From Bacillota bacterium (GTDB taxonomy: Bacteria > Bacillota > UBA4882 > UBA8346), in NCBI GenBank assembly GCA_023429995.1, contig JAEZCE010000006.1, positions 54,695 to 118,694 of the forward strand: DNA of 64,000 nt. Reading direction: 5' to 3'. Both the position numbers and the translations under genes were made by a program. Below the pieces are notes generated by a model, which had not been told where the DNA came from, did no database searches, and was given only the letters and a program-made list of their open reading frames with translations. The first letter of the stretch is position 1. Each line of letters opens with the position of its first letter. Below are positions 16,232-25,108 of the stretch, one piece after another.

Positions 16232-17491
16232 CTACGATAACCGGCCCTGAACGTAGCGATACCGTATATAGCCAATCGCCAGAAGGCCAAACGTGTAGAT
16301 TATCCACCAGCTGAAACCGGCCAAAAGAAACAGGCAGGATATTGAGGCCAGGCCGGTAATGAGCCACCGCCAAACCCCGGTCCCGGTTTTCCAGTAAGCA
16401 AAAATACTGAAAATATATAATACCAGCCAGTTTTGGTTCACGATCAGGACTAACTTGGCAATCGGGATCTTTAGGAAATAGGTCGCCACTGTAACCAGGA
16501 TATATACTCCCAACGATGTCAGGATACTGTTCAAGGGTAGTCCGTTCCCGGCAAGCCGGCCCAAATAGCCCGGTAAAACCGCAGTCCTTCCCGCCGCGTA
16601 GTATAACCGGCCGGCCCCAAAAATCCAGGCATTGGCGTTGGCCGGAATCACCAGCACCATAACCAGCAACTGAACGGTTCCCAGGGGTGTATTCCCCACC
16701 AAGGCGGCCAATCCCGCCGCGCCTTTGACGGACGTTCCCGAAGCCTCAGCCCCTAAACTGGTAATCATCAACCCAAAGTATAAAACAATGACTGCCAGAA
16801 AGCTTAACCAATAAACCCGGGGAATGGTTTTTTCCGGCCGCTTAAACTCTTCCAAACTGAACGAAAGATTTTCCCACCCGATAAAAGCCCAAAACAACAA
16901 CATCGCAACCTGCCATAATTCATTCCATTTCAATCCAGCTGCGCCGCAAGCCTGCCGGTAAACTATCAAGCCCTGTTGAAAAAAAGCGGTATGGGTCAAA
17001 ACAATCGTCACCATCATCACCATTAAAGAAACAAGGGCGGCCATATTCAAGAGGTTGACCATTTTGACGCCCAAAAAATTGACGGAAGTTGCCACCAATA
17101 AAATGCCGATTGCCAGCCACCAAACCGTACTGTCCGGGAGTTGAAACAACTTTTGCATATAGGAGCCGCCAATCAAAGCCACTACGGGAATCCCAAGGGT
17201 AAACGTGCCGCACAGCACAACCGACACCCCATAACGGCCCCAAGGACCGACCGCCTCCTCCGCATATTTGGCCAAACCGGCGGCGGAAGTAAATTTTAAG
17301 CCGAGCCTGGCGAATATGTATATCAACGGCAGAACCGTTAGTGTAATAAAGAGCCATCCCCCGGCGACACTATGGATATTTCCGGCCTCCAACGTCATAC
17401 CCGGCAATCCCAGGAGTCCCGAGCCGATCACGGTGCAAACTGCCAGGGCAGTGCCTTTCCAAATGCTGATTGTCTTTTTCAGTTCAGTCAT
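16232..17491 (-). CDS. APC-superfamily amino-acid transporter (YjeH-like)
   Basis: The start is ATG 17491, which forms an ATGA overlap with the stop of the upstream DJ-1 gene; the longer GTG frame is rejected. The ~419 residues span about 11-12 membrane helices. The first carries V-I-G-S-G-L-L-G-L-P-G, the broken-helix substrate-binding motif of APC permeases, and helix 6 carries F-W-A-F-I-G-W-E-N. The N-terminus resembles the YjeH group of amino-acid exporters more than typical uptake permeases. Translational coupling to a DJ-1/PfpI enzyme suggests export or import of its substrate or product (inference). Confidence 0.85.
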   Translation of the reverse strand: MTELKKTISIWKGTALAVCTVIGSGLLGLPGMTLEAGNIHSVAGGWLFITLTVLPLIYIFARLGLKFTSAAGLAKYAEEAVGPWGRYGVSVVLCGTFTLGIPVVALIGGSYMQKLFQLPDSTVWWLAIGILLVATSVNFLGVKMVNLLNMAALVSLMVMMVTIVLTHTAFFQQGLIVYRQACGAAGLKWNELWQVAMLLFWAFIGWENLSFSLEEFKRPEKTIPRVYWLSFLAVIVLYFGLMITSLGAEASGTSVKGAAGLAALVGNTPLGTVQLLVMVLVIPANANAWIFGAGRLYYAAGRTAVLPGYLGRLAGNGLPLNSILTSLGVYILVTVATYFLKIPIAKLVLIVNQNWLVLYIFSIFAYWKTGTGVWRWLITGLASISCLFLLAGFSWWIIYTFGLLAIGYIRYRYVQGRLS

Positions 17492-18078
17492 TGAAGTTTT
17501 TCCCACTCTCCATATTCCATATAAACCATGGTTTTATTCCTGACCTCCAGGCCGTGCAATTTCTCCACCCTATCGAGGGACAGATCGATACCGGCCGAGA
17601 TCCCCGCCGAAGTCAAAATCTTGCCGTTATCGGTAAACCTTTTTTCGCCCTTCATGATGGCGAGCGGAGCGATTTCCCGCAACTCGGGAATCACTTCATG
17701 ATGGGTAACGGATTCCTGATTGTCCAACAATCCAAGTTTACCAAGGATGCGGGCCCCGGAACAGACCGAAAATGTGTATTGCGATGTCTGGTAATTCCGG
17801 CGGACCCACTCCAAAACAGCGGGTTTATTCATTTCAGACCGGGTCCCGACGCCCCCGGGAATCACCAAAATATCGATGGGCGGATGATTATCAAAACTGA
17901 AATCGGGTACAACCTTTAACCCGTTCACGCTTTTGATCTCGTTTCCGTCTTCCGTTACCGTAAATACCTTGAACAACCGGTAGTCATTGAGTTCGGAAGT
18001 AACGGAAAACACTTCATAAGGCCCTGCAAAGTCCAGTAATTCAACGTTAGAAAATAAAAAAATCCCGACATTCAACAT
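17488..18078 (-). CDS. DJ-1/PfpI family protein (isonitrile hydratase-like)
   Basis: ATG 18078 is chosen because ggaggg is 6 bases upstream; an ATG at 18084 abuts that site. The 196-residue class I glutamine amidotransferase-like fold has L-V-I-P-G-G-V-G-T and the nucleophile elbow S-V-C-S-G-A-R-I-L-G, then T-H-H and a T-S-A-G-I-S-A-G-I-D segment. This is the pattern of the isocyanide-hydratase branch. Family members hydrate isonitriles or act as glyoxalases/chaperones, so the exact reaction is open. It lies 16 bases after another DJ-1 gene and overlaps the APC permease by 4 bases. Confidence 0.88.
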   Translation of the reverse strand: MLNVGIFLFSNVELLDFAGPYEVFSVTSELNDYRLFKVFTVTEDGNEIKSVNGLKVVPDFSFDNHPPIDILVIPGGVGTRSEMNKPAVLEWVRRNYQTSQYTFSVCSGARILGKLGLLDNQESVTHHEVIPELREIAPLAIMKGEKRFTDNGKILTSAGISAGIDLSLDRVEKLHGLEVRNKTMVYMEYGEWEKLQ

Positions 18079-18094
18079 AACCATCCCTCCAGGA

Positions 18095-18691
18095 TTATTC
18101 GGATTTTTCTTTGACAAAGCCCATAATCGTTTTGATATGCTTCGCATTATCGGCGCCGGTCAATATTTCCAGCAGCAAAAAAGCGACATCCATGGCGGTT
18201 GCCGGATTCCAGGATGTAATCATGCCATCCGCAAAAACAACCGGTTGATTGATGACTTCAGCGCCGAATCGGGCCAAGGCTTCTTGGCGCACACTGTTCA
18301 TATGATAAGTGGTTGCCGGTTTTCCGGTTAATAGCCCGCTTTTGCCCAGCGCCAAAGCGGCAACACAAATTGTGGCAATCGGTTTATGGCCGGCCTGAAA
18401 TTGCCGCATCAGATCCAAAAACCGTTCATTATAGGCGTCCCGGTAAAAACCATACTCCTCGAACCCGCCCGGAATTGCCAGCGCGTCATAGCCGTCCACG
18501 TTGATTTCCTCGATTAAATAATCGACAATCACTTTCTGGTCGAAAGAACTCTTCACTTCCTTGGTCAAGGCGCATGAATATAAGCGGGTTCCATGATCGC
18601 CGTCCACGAAATTCCAGCCGATAACATCAATAAAAGCCGCCGCTTCATATGTTTCAAACCCGTTTGCCAGAAGTAACAATACCTTTTTCAC
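18095..18691 (-). CDS. DJ-1/PfpI family protein
   Basis: The start is GTG 18691 (V-K-K-V-L-L-L-L), with aaggagcg upstream. The 198-residue DJ-1 fold has E-near-N-terminus G-F-E-T-Y-E, the A-I-P-G-G-F loop and the elbow T-I-C-V-A-A-L-A-L-G with the nucleophilic cysteine, followed by T-Y-H. It differs from its neighbour and is closer to the general ThiJ/YajL-like group. It is the first gene of the DJ-1/DJ-1/APC operon, divergent from a LysR gene that is the likely regulator. Confidence 0.88.
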   Translation of the reverse strand: MKKVLLLLANGFETYEAAAFIDVIGWNFVDGDHGTRLYSCALTKEVKSSFDQKVIVDYLIEEINVDGYDALAIPGGFEEYGFYRDAYNERFLDLMRQFQAGHKPIATICVAALALGKSGLLTGKPATTYHMNSVRQEALARFGAEVINQPVVFADGMITSWNPATAMDVAFLLLEILTGADNAKHIKTIMGFVKEKSE

Positions 18692-18844
18692 TTTATCACG
18701 CTCCTTTGAATGGTAGATCACCTTGCCTGAAGGAATGACGGTTTATATTTCAGATCCCAACGGCAAAATTTTATACCAAATATCGCTAGCCCTTTTTCCG
18801 GTTTTATTGTATCATGAAATTGATAACAATTCAGACGATTGTTT

Positions 18845-18859
18845 CGATAATAACTATCG
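18845..18859. promoter_or_regulatory. palindrome between divergent LysR and DJ-1 genes, candidate LysR box
   Basis: A perfect 5-bp-arm palindrome, cgata/ataac/tatcg, sits 27 bases before the LysR start, with a second cgatag at 18867-18872. LysR regulators normally bind dyads in the divergent promoter region. Binding is inferred from position. Confidence 0.5.
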
Positions 18860-18885
18860 TTTTTTTCGATAGGGAGGTGGATTCG

Positions 18886-19791
18886 CTGGAATTGCAGCAA
18901 CTAAGAACCTTTACCGTCATCGCCAAAGTCAACAGTTTTACCAAAGCGGCCCAGCAGCTCGATTATGCCCAATCAAGCATCAGCGCTCAAATTCATTCCC
19001 TGGAAAATGAATTGGAAACCAAACTTTTCGAACGGATCGGAAGAGAGGTAAGCCTTACCGAGACTGGAAAACGATTGCAGGTTTATGCGGAGCAAATTCT
19101 AAAACTGGCGGAAGAAGCGAAAATATCCATCGGAGGGGATGCTCTGCCGCAAGGAGTCCTCAACATCGGAGCGCCTGAATCCCTAAGCATCTTTAAGCTG
19201 CCCGCCTTATTGCAGGCATACAAGGAACGGTTTCCTAAAGTCAAATTAGTTTTAAAGCTGGGTAAATGTTCCGATATATACGATTGGGTGCGGAAAAATA
19301 CCGTCGATATCGGTTTCCTGCTCAGCCCGCCAATTTCGGCCCATGACTTGATCATCCATAAACTTTCCCATGAGCTAATGACTTTAGTAGCCTGTAAAAA
19401 CCATCCTTTAGCCGGCCGAAATCATTGTGAACCCGATCACCTCGCCAATGAAGACCTCATTCAAATTGAAGAACCCGATTGTTGTTACAGGCTAATCTTT
19501 GAAGCGCAATTGACCAAAGCAGGTGTTAAGCCGGATTCCGTCTTCGAATTCGGAAGTGTCGAAACGACCAAGAAATGCGTCATCAGCGGCCTGGGCATTT
19601 CCGTTCTGCCCCATTTTACCGTCGAACGGGAAATAATACAAGGAGAGTTGAAAGATTTGCATTGGACGGGTCCGGATTTCAATATTTACACCCAAATGAT
19701 TTATCACAAGGACAAATGGTTATCTCCCGCTTTATCCTCCTTTATCCAACTGGCGAACACATTCCTGAAAACAACTCCATCCGACCTTTGA
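18886..19791 (+). CDS. LysR-family transcriptional regulator
   Basis: The protein has the standard LysR layout: an N-terminal winged helix (L-E-L-Q-Q-L-R-T-F, S-F-T-K-A-A-Q-Q-L, Q-S-S-I-S-A-Q-I), then a periplasmic-binding-type effector domain, about 301 residues in all. A strong gggaggtgg at 18872-18880 fits a CTG start at 18886 giving M-E-L-Q-Q-L; TTG 18892 is an alternative. The ORF extends upstream to ATG 18814, but that start lies in the regulatory region and lacks a ribosome site. It is divergent from the DJ-1/APC operon, its probable target. Confidence 0.9.
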   Translation: MELQQLRTFTVIAKVNSFTKAAQQLDYAQSSISAQIHSLENELETKLFERIGREVSLTETGKRLQVYAEQILKLAEEAKISIGGDALPQGVLNIGAPESLSIFKLPALLQAYKERFPKVKLVLKLGKCSDIYDWVRKNTVDIGFLLSPPISAHDLIIHKLSHELMTLVACKNHPLAGRNHCEPDHLANEDLIQIEEPDCCYRLIFEAQLTKAGVKPDSVFEFGSVETTKKCVISGLGISVLPHFTVEREIIQGELKDLHWTGPDFNIYTQMIYHKDKWLSPALSSFIQLANTFLKTTPSDL

Positions 19792-20014
19792 ACTCATTGG
19801 AAATTCCAGCCCCGATATTTCCCCCACCCGACGAGTTTTTGCCAAACGCAAGCCCATCCGACTATAGAGATTTAATTGCCGCTCCATAACTATATTTTTT
19901 TAGCCTCCAAAACCATTACCGACTTTTATCAGGGTCAAGATAATGTCCCAAGTCATAGAATAATTGCGAGCTACCCTATGGTTAGCGGCGGGAAAAAAAC
20001 TTGGAGAAAGAATC

Positions 20015-21307
20015 ATGCAGGGTTGCAAAAACAAATCCATCCGTAAGAAAAACCCCAAAGCATCCGGGCCATCCCTCTTTACTTCAGCCCGGATACGATG
20101 GCGCCTGTTTTCGGCCTATCTGGGCCCGGCTTTTATTGTCAGCGTCGCTTATGTCGACCCGGGCAACTTTGCCACCAATATCAGCGGCGGTTCCACTTTT
20201 GGATATCAGCTTCTTTGGGTTATTCTCTGGAGTAACTTGATGGCTATTTTCTGTCAAACCCTCTCCGCCAAACTGGGGATTGCCACTGGAAAGAATTTGC
20301 CGGAAATGTGCGCCAAAATTTTTTCTCCCGGTGTGAACTGGTTTTTCTGGATAGCCGCCGAACTGGCGGCCATCATGACCGATTTGGCGGAATTTCTCGG
20401 GGGCACTTTGGGATTATATTTGTTGTTCCGTATCCCCATGGTTTATGCAGGGCTATTAACCGGAATGATTACTTTTCTAATCGTATACTTGGAAAAATAC
20501 GGCCAACGTGTTGTGGAGACCGTGATTGGCTTTTTAATCGCCATTATTTCCGTAGCCTACGTGATTGAATTATTCTTGGCCAAACCGGCTTGGCCGCAAG
20601 TTGTCTGGCATACGCTGATACCATCATTGCCTAGTGGGCAGGCCGTCATGATCGCCGTGGGAATGCTGGGAGCAACCGTAATGCCCCATGTCATCTATCT
20701 TCATTCCCAATTAGTCCAGTGCCGTAACGGCGATCAAACGGATCAAAAACGCCGGCGCCATCTGGGAATGGAGAAATTAGACATTATTTTGGCAATGAAT
20801 ATTGCCTTTATTATCAATGCTTCCATGGTCATCGTTTCAGCCGCGGTTTTTCACCGCCACGGCATGATTGTGGATACCATCGAACAGGCCCACCGCACCT
20901 TAGAGCCCTTGGTAGGAGGATTTTCAAGCTTCGTCTTTGGCATCGCCCTGCTCGCCTCGGGATTGTCCTCCTCCGCGGTAGGGACCATGGCCGGGCAGAC
21001 CATCATGAAAGGCTTCGTCAATCTGCAAATTCCCCTCAATCTCCGGCGTCTGATCACCATGGCTCCGGCCCTGATCATTATTACAGCCGGGATTAATCCG
21101 ATGAAGGCCCTAATCTTGAGTCAGGTTACTTTGAGTTTTGCCCTGCCGCTGGCAATCATTCCATTACTATTAATAACCAGCCGCAAAGAGCTGATGGGAA
21201 CTTTCGCCAACAAGCCGCTAACCAAGATAGCCGGCTGGATGATTACCTGTCTGATATTGGCCATGAATGCCTTACTGATATTTTTGACTCTGGCGGGCCG
21301 TTTATAA
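20015..21307 (+). CDS. mntH: NRAMP-family divalent metal transporter
   Basis: ATG 20015 follows ggagaaag; the longer frame from 19964 has no such site. The 430-residue protein has ~11 helices and the NRAMP metal-site motifs D48-P-G-N51 in helix 1 and A-T-V-M-P-H in helix 6, the latter followed by V-I-Y-L-H-S as in bacterial MntH. It takes up Mn2+ or Fe2+ by proton symport. The gene stands alone. No MntR site was recognised in the 223-base upstream region, which otherwise holds nothing identifiable. Confidence 0.93.
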   Translation: MQGCKNKSIRKKNPKASGPSLFTSARIRWRLFSAYLGPAFIVSVAYVDPGNFATNISGGSTFGYQLLWVILWSNLMAIFCQTLSAKLGIATGKNLPEMCAKIFSPGVNWFFWIAAELAAIMTDLAEFLGGTLGLYLLFRIPMVYAGLLTGMITFLIVYLEKYGQRVVETVIGFLIAIISVAYVIELFLAKPAWPQVVWHTLIPSLPSGQAVMIAVGMLGATVMPHVIYLHSQLVQCRNGDQTDQKRRRHLGMEKLDIILAMNIAFIINASMVIVSAAVFHRHGMIVDTIEQAHRTLEPLVGGFSSFVFGIALLASGLSSSAVGTMAGQTIMKGFVNLQIPLNLRRLITMAPALIIITAGINPMKALILSQVTLSFALPLAIIPLLLITSRKELMGTFANKPLTKIAGWMITCLILAMNALLIFLTLAGRL

Positions 21308-21330
21308 AGCAAAAGGGCTTCCTGAGATGA

Positions 21331-21771
21331 TCAATCATCGGAATTTGACATCCCCGGTCTTCGAAAACGGTGTCTTTTAGCATAGAACTTAATTTTTGCC
21401 AGCTGTTCGGGAGTTAAGACCGCTTTCATCTGGGCAAACATCGCTCTTCGTTTGGTAATCAGCTGAATCCGCAAGCCATTGACTTCTTTGGTTTTATTAT
21501 CGATAGCGGATTGATTTAACGGATCCGCCGCCCATAATTGGCGAAGTTCTTTTTCCTTAACCCGTAAATCGTTTTTAATGGAGAGGGTGTCATTTTCAAA
21601 TTGCTGGCGGATAGTCATGATTTTCTGTTGTTGTTCGAGACTGAGATTCAGGCCATTGTTATTATCCGTGATATAATTATCCGTTTCAAAATCGGACCCC
21701 GCCCAGGCAACGCAAGTAAACGTACTGATTACGAATATTGCCGCTATGAATGTCCATATGGTTTTGCTCAT
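21331..21771 (-). CDS. Spy/CpxP-like periplasmic protein
   Basis: Translation from ATG 21771 (a GTG at 21783 is possible) gives 146 residues with a signal peptide ending A-W-A (~22). A long helical domain follows with two LTxxQ-type motifs, L-S-L-E-Q-Q-Q and L-T-P-E-Q-L, diagnostic of Spy/CpxP/ZraP proteins. These are periplasmic chaperones or sensors controlled by envelope-stress two-component systems. The gene is divergent from a response regulator/histidine kinase pair, a likely regulatory partner, and supports the presence of a periplasm. Confidence 0.85.
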   Translation of the reverse strand: MSKTIWTFIAAIFVISTFTCVAWAGSDFETDNYITDNNNGLNLSLEQQQKIMTIRQQFENDTLSIKNDLRVKEKELRQLWAADPLNQSAIDNKTKEVNGLRIQLITKRRAMFAQMKAVLTPEQLAKIKFYAKRHRFRRPGMSNSDD

Positions 21772-22058
21772 CTTTTCGTTCACCCTTTCAAAGTTCAAAT
21801 ACAATTTTCCGCTCCATTCCTCCTCCCTTTTTTTCCTAAAGGTTATTGTGAAATTATATCCAAAGATTAATATACACGGGTGGAAGTATCATGAAAAACT
21901 TATGGAGATTTTGTAGAGATTTTATCATCAAACTACCTTTCGTTTCCAGAATCGTTTATACTTGAATTATTCTTGCAACAAGCTTTCTACAGTATAACAA
22001 CGAATACCATGAAATAATACGGCGCATATCGGCGCTAATTACCGGGGTGAATTTATCC

Positions 22059-22775
22059 ATGGCAAAAATCTTGGTCATTGAAGATGAAATAAAAATTCAA
22101 CAAATCATCCACGCTTATTTGGTAAAAGAGGGATTTGAAGTCCTGACCGCATCCGATGGGGTTCAGGGACTGGAATCTTTTAAGACGGGCCATCCCGATT
22201 TAATCATTTTGGATTTAATGTTACCCTTCATTCCCGGCGAACAAATTTTGACCACAGTAAGACAAGCTTCGGATATTCCGGTGATCATTCTTTCCGCAAA
22301 GAAAGCCGAGGAAGAACGGATATTTGGTCTTAATATCGGCGCTGATGATTACTTGATAAAACCATTCAGCCCCCGTGAATTGGTAGCCCGGGTCAACGCC
22401 CACCTCAGGAGGATGAGAAACGCTCCAACGCCTGCAATATCTTCGTTTTCATATAATCATGGTTTGTTACAAATCGATTTGGCGAAACACCAAATCTATT
22501 TGAAAAATCAACCGGTAAACTTAACCCCCACCGAATTCAAACTGCTTAAACATTTATGCGAGGTACCCGGCCAGGTTTTTAGCCGAAGCCAACTGGTGGA
22601 ACAAGTTCAAGGCTATAATTATAACGGATTCGACCGGACCATTGATAGTCATATCAAAAATCTGCGCCAAAAAATTGAGCTCAACCCGGAAGCTCCCAAT
22701 TTTATCATCACAGTTTTCGGTTTAGGATATAAATTTGGAGGCGAACCCGATGTTCACGAATCTGCCAATCCATAA
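22059..22775 (+). CDS. OmpR/PhoB-family response regulator
   Basis: ATG 22059 is used because ggggtga lies 8 bases upstream. The 238 residues contain a receiver domain with acidic pair E-D-E near residue 10, phosphoacceptor D52 (L-I-I-L-D-L-M-L-P) and K near 102 (L-I-K-P-F), then an OmpR-type winged helix ending G-L-G-Y-K-F. It overlaps the histidine kinase gene by 26 bases. The pair probably controls envelope functions, with the divergent Spy-like gene as candidate target. Confidence 0.95.
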   Translation: MAKILVIEDEIKIQQIIHAYLVKEGFEVLTASDGVQGLESFKTGHPDLIILDLMLPFIPGEQILTTVRQASDIPVIILSAKKAEEERIFGLNIGADDYLIKPFSPRELVARVNAHLRRMRNAPTPAISSFSYNHGLLQIDLAKHQIYLKNQPVNLTPTEFKLLKHLCEVPGQVFSRSQLVEQVQGYNYNGFDRTIDSHIKNLRQKIELNPEAPNFIITVFGLGYKFGGEPDVHESANP

Positions 22776-24087
22776 AAAACTGATTGTGGTCATTTTGGGG
22801 ATTTGCCTCAGCGGCATTTTAATTTTCGGTATCATTATCAATTTGATTCAAAACCGCAACTTTCAAAATTATTTGACCCAGATGCAAAACAATCGCGAGA
22901 AGCAAGTTGTAAGGTCACTCGCTGAAATATACCAGGAAAGCGGCGATTGGAATAGTTTGCCTTTTGAATTTATTTGGGGACAAGCCATATTTTTCGCGAA
23001 TTTACGCTATGTTACCGATACCAACGGCGAAGTGGTGTTGCTTTTTTACAACGGCAGGCGCCCCTTAGAAGCAGCCGCCATGCGTTCTCTACCCATCATG
23101 GTTCGCCATCGCCAAGTTGGAACAGCTTTTTTTAGCCAAACCGCCTTTCGGAATCTCTTATCCAGGCAGGATCGATTATACCGAAAAACCATCTATGAAT
23201 CAATTATCTGGTCGATTTTATTGACAGCCGCCTTGTCCATTATCGTGGCCCAAATCTTAGCGAAAAAATTAGCTGCGCCTATCCGTGAGATGAATAAATT
23301 GGCCCGCAATATTTCCAGCGGCAATCTTGAGACCAGGGTAAGTTATTTGTCGGGGGATGAGATCGGCGAGTTAGGGCAAAGTATTAACCAGTTGGCCGAT
23401 AAATTAACCCTTGTGGAAGATTTACGAAAGAAAATGACCGCAGATGTGGCCCACGATTTACGGACCCCGCTTGCAACTATCCATAGCCATTTGGAAGGGA
23501 TGATTGATGAAGTCATTCCCGCTTCCCCCGAAAATCTTGAGTCATTATTGGAGGAAGTTGACCGTTTAACCAATTTAGTCAATGATCTTCAAGAGATCTC
23601 CCTTGCCGATCGCTCGATTCAAAGATTAAAACTAGAGTCTATCGCTTTGGATACCCTTATTAACGATGTCGTAAGAAAAATCAATCCCCTCTTTACCCAT
23701 AAAGGAGTTATTCTGGAATTAGGAAATACGCCATCGGTTGAAATCCTTTCCGATCGGGACGCTCTTGCTAAAATCATGGATAACTTATTATCAAATGCTT
23801 TAAAATATACACCCCCGACCCAAAAAGTCCGGATTGAACTGAAGGATGATCCGGAAAGCATTACCATCCATATTATCGACCAGGGTATCGGGATCTCCGA
23901 AAAAGATTTACCTTTCATCTTCGAACGCTTTTACCGGACGGATCAATCCCGAAACCGGGAAAGCGGAGGTTTTGGATTGGGACTGACGATTGTCAAGGAA
24001 CTGGTTGGAGCTTTAGGCGGAAAGGTAACCGTCTCAAGCGCTATCGGTCAAGGAAGCATATTTTCCGTCCACTTGCCAAAAACCTAA
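22750..24087 (+). CDS. HAMP-containing sensor histidine kinase
   Basis: ATG 22750 has ggaggcg upstream and lies inside the end of the regulator gene. The 445 residues comprise TM1 (~10-32), a ~110-residue extracytoplasmic sensor, TM2 (~145-170), HAMP, HisKA with phosphoacceptor H235 (V-A-H-D-L-R-T-P-L), and HATPase with N box (N-L-L-S-N-A-L-K-Y-T), G1 (D-Q-G-I-G-I) and G2 (G-F-G-L-G-L). It is the cognate kinase of the regulator. The sensor domain has no named motif, so the signal is unknown. Confidence 0.95.
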   Translation: MFTNLPIHKKLIVVILGICLSGILIFGIIINLIQNRNFQNYLTQMQNNREKQVVRSLAEIYQESGDWNSLPFEFIWGQAIFFANLRYVTDTNGEVVLLFYNGRRPLEAAAMRSLPIMVRHRQVGTAFFSQTAFRNLLSRQDRLYRKTIYESIIWSILLTAALSIIVAQILAKKLAAPIREMNKLARNISSGNLETRVSYLSGDEIGELGQSINQLADKLTLVEDLRKKMTADVAHDLRTPLATIHSHLEGMIDEVIPASPENLESLLEEVDRLTNLVNDLQEISLADRSIQRLKLESIALDTLINDVVRKINPLFTHKGVILELGNTPSVEILSDRDALAKIMDNLLSNALKYTPPTQKVRIELKDDPESITIHIIDQGIGISEKDLPFIFERFYRTDQSRNRESGGFGLGLTIVKELVGALGGKVTVSSAIGQGSIFSVHLPKT

Positions 24088-24103
24088 ATTTTTATTCATA
24101 AAG

Positions 24104-24218
24104 AGGCTGCTGCAAAATAATTAGAAAATGATGGGATATACAATATATTGATCAAATTCGTGATCGCTTGCCAATATATTGTATATCTCGACCACTTAAA
24201 TATCTTTTGCAACAGCCC
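24104..24218. repeat. ~115-bp palindromic element (MITE-like) between kinase and Hsp20 genes
   Basis: Near-perfect inverted repeats: an outer arm ggctgctgcaaaa with ttttgcaacagcc, and an inner 16-bp arm gatatacaatatattg with caatatattgtatatc, which flank a short gatc/gatc core. There is no open frame. Ends of the gctgttgcaaaa type are common in small palindromic elements. It can also serve as a bidirectional terminator for the two converging genes. Confidence 0.7.
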
Positions 24219-24225
24219 GCTATCG

Positions 24226-24639
24226 TTAATTCAATTCAATTTTGCGAACCCGGTTTTGAATAGGTTCCTTTTTGGGTAGAACCACTTTTAAAACTCCGTC
24301 TTTGAACTCGGCTTTGATTTCTTCCTCTTTGACATCATCCATAACAAAGCTGCGGGAAACTTCTCCCATGTAGCGCTCTTTTCGGATGTAATTATCGTTG
24401 CTCTCCTCGATGGTATCATCTTTCTTGGCGCTAATGGTCAAACGGTTATCCACCATTTCCACCTGGATCGCTTCCTTGTTAAATCCCGGCAAATCGGCTT
24501 CTATGATATATTCCTTGTCATTTTCGGCGATATCGGTTTTAAACGAGGCGAATTTCGCCGGAATTAAGTCCTCCCCAAAAAAGTCATCCCATAAAGTTCT
24601 ATCCAATGCGTTCATTCTAAAAGGTACTAAGCTAAACAT
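24226..24639 (-). CDS. Hsp20 / alpha-crystallin small heat-shock protein
   Basis: ATG 24639 follows gggaggtg on the minus strand; the longer frame runs through the promoter. The 137 residues have a short N-terminal arm (F-R-M-N, W-D-D-F-F), the alpha-crystallin domain (A-D-L-P-G-F, ending F-K-D-G-V-L-K-V-V-L-P-K) and a short C-terminal extension. It is an ATP-independent holdase for unfolded proteins. The gene is monocistronic, with a promoter directly upstream. No CIRCE element is visible. Confidence 0.95.
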   Translation of the reverse strand: MFSLVPFRMNALDRTLWDDFFGEDLIPAKFASFKTDIAENDKEYIIEADLPGFNKEAIQVEMVDNRLTISAKKDDTIEESNDNYIRKERYMGEVSRSFVMDDVKEEEIKAEFKDGVLKVVLPKKEPIQNRVRKIELN

Positions 24640-24688
24640 TATGAACACCTCCCAAATTTGTTTGTTCTTTATTGACCTTTCTGTTATT

Positions 24689-24717
24689 ATAATATCCGAT
24701 TCGGTATCATTAGCCAA
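24689..24717 (-). promoter_or_regulatory. promoter of the Hsp20 gene
   Basis: On the minus strand TTGGCT (24717-24712) and TATTAT (24694-24689) are separated by 17 bases, ~50 bases before the start codon. A TATAAT shifted by three bases overlaps the -10. Confidence 0.6.
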
Positions 24718-24916
24718 CTTTCAATTTTACCTTTTAATAAAGAAACATTTCCGATTTTCTCTACTATCCAAAAATATTTAGGCCAATCACCGAATTTTTT
24801 TATTTTTTTCCTTCCTGCTCGCGCTTTCGAGGCAATTGGTCAAAGAAGGTCAAATTTTAGGATGATGCTCCCGGAACTTATTGAACTTTCTTAAAAAATA
24901 TGGTACAAAAAATAGG

Positions 24917-25108
24917 ATGGGACAAGAAAAAATCAACTGTTTTCAGTGCCAAAACTTTTATATTACTTGGGACAAAAATTTTCCTAACGGCTGTAAGGCA
25001 TTTGGCTTCAAATGCCGACAATTGCCGTCCATATTGGTTAAACAATCGGATGGCCAGCCTTGTCTGGCATTCACTCCCAAGATACGAGATTCATCCGACT
25101 CCAGGTAA
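24917..25108 (+). CDS. small cysteine-rich protein, putative metal-binding
   Basis: The 63-residue ORF from ATG 24917 (an upstream in-frame TTG at 24881 is possible) contains C8-x2-C11, C26, C33 and C49 with the pattern F-Y-I-T-W-D, P-N-G-C-K-A-F-G-F and a late G-x-P-C-L-A-F. This looks like a conserved small family found in diverse bacteria with no known function. Cysteine spacing suggests a zinc or iron-sulfur site. The ribosome site is weak. Its end overlaps the end of the convergent acetyltransferase gene by 18 bases. Confidence 0.65.
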   Translation: MGQEKINCFQCQNFYITWDKNFPNGCKAFGFKCRQLPSILVKQSDGQPCLAFTPKIRDSSDSR

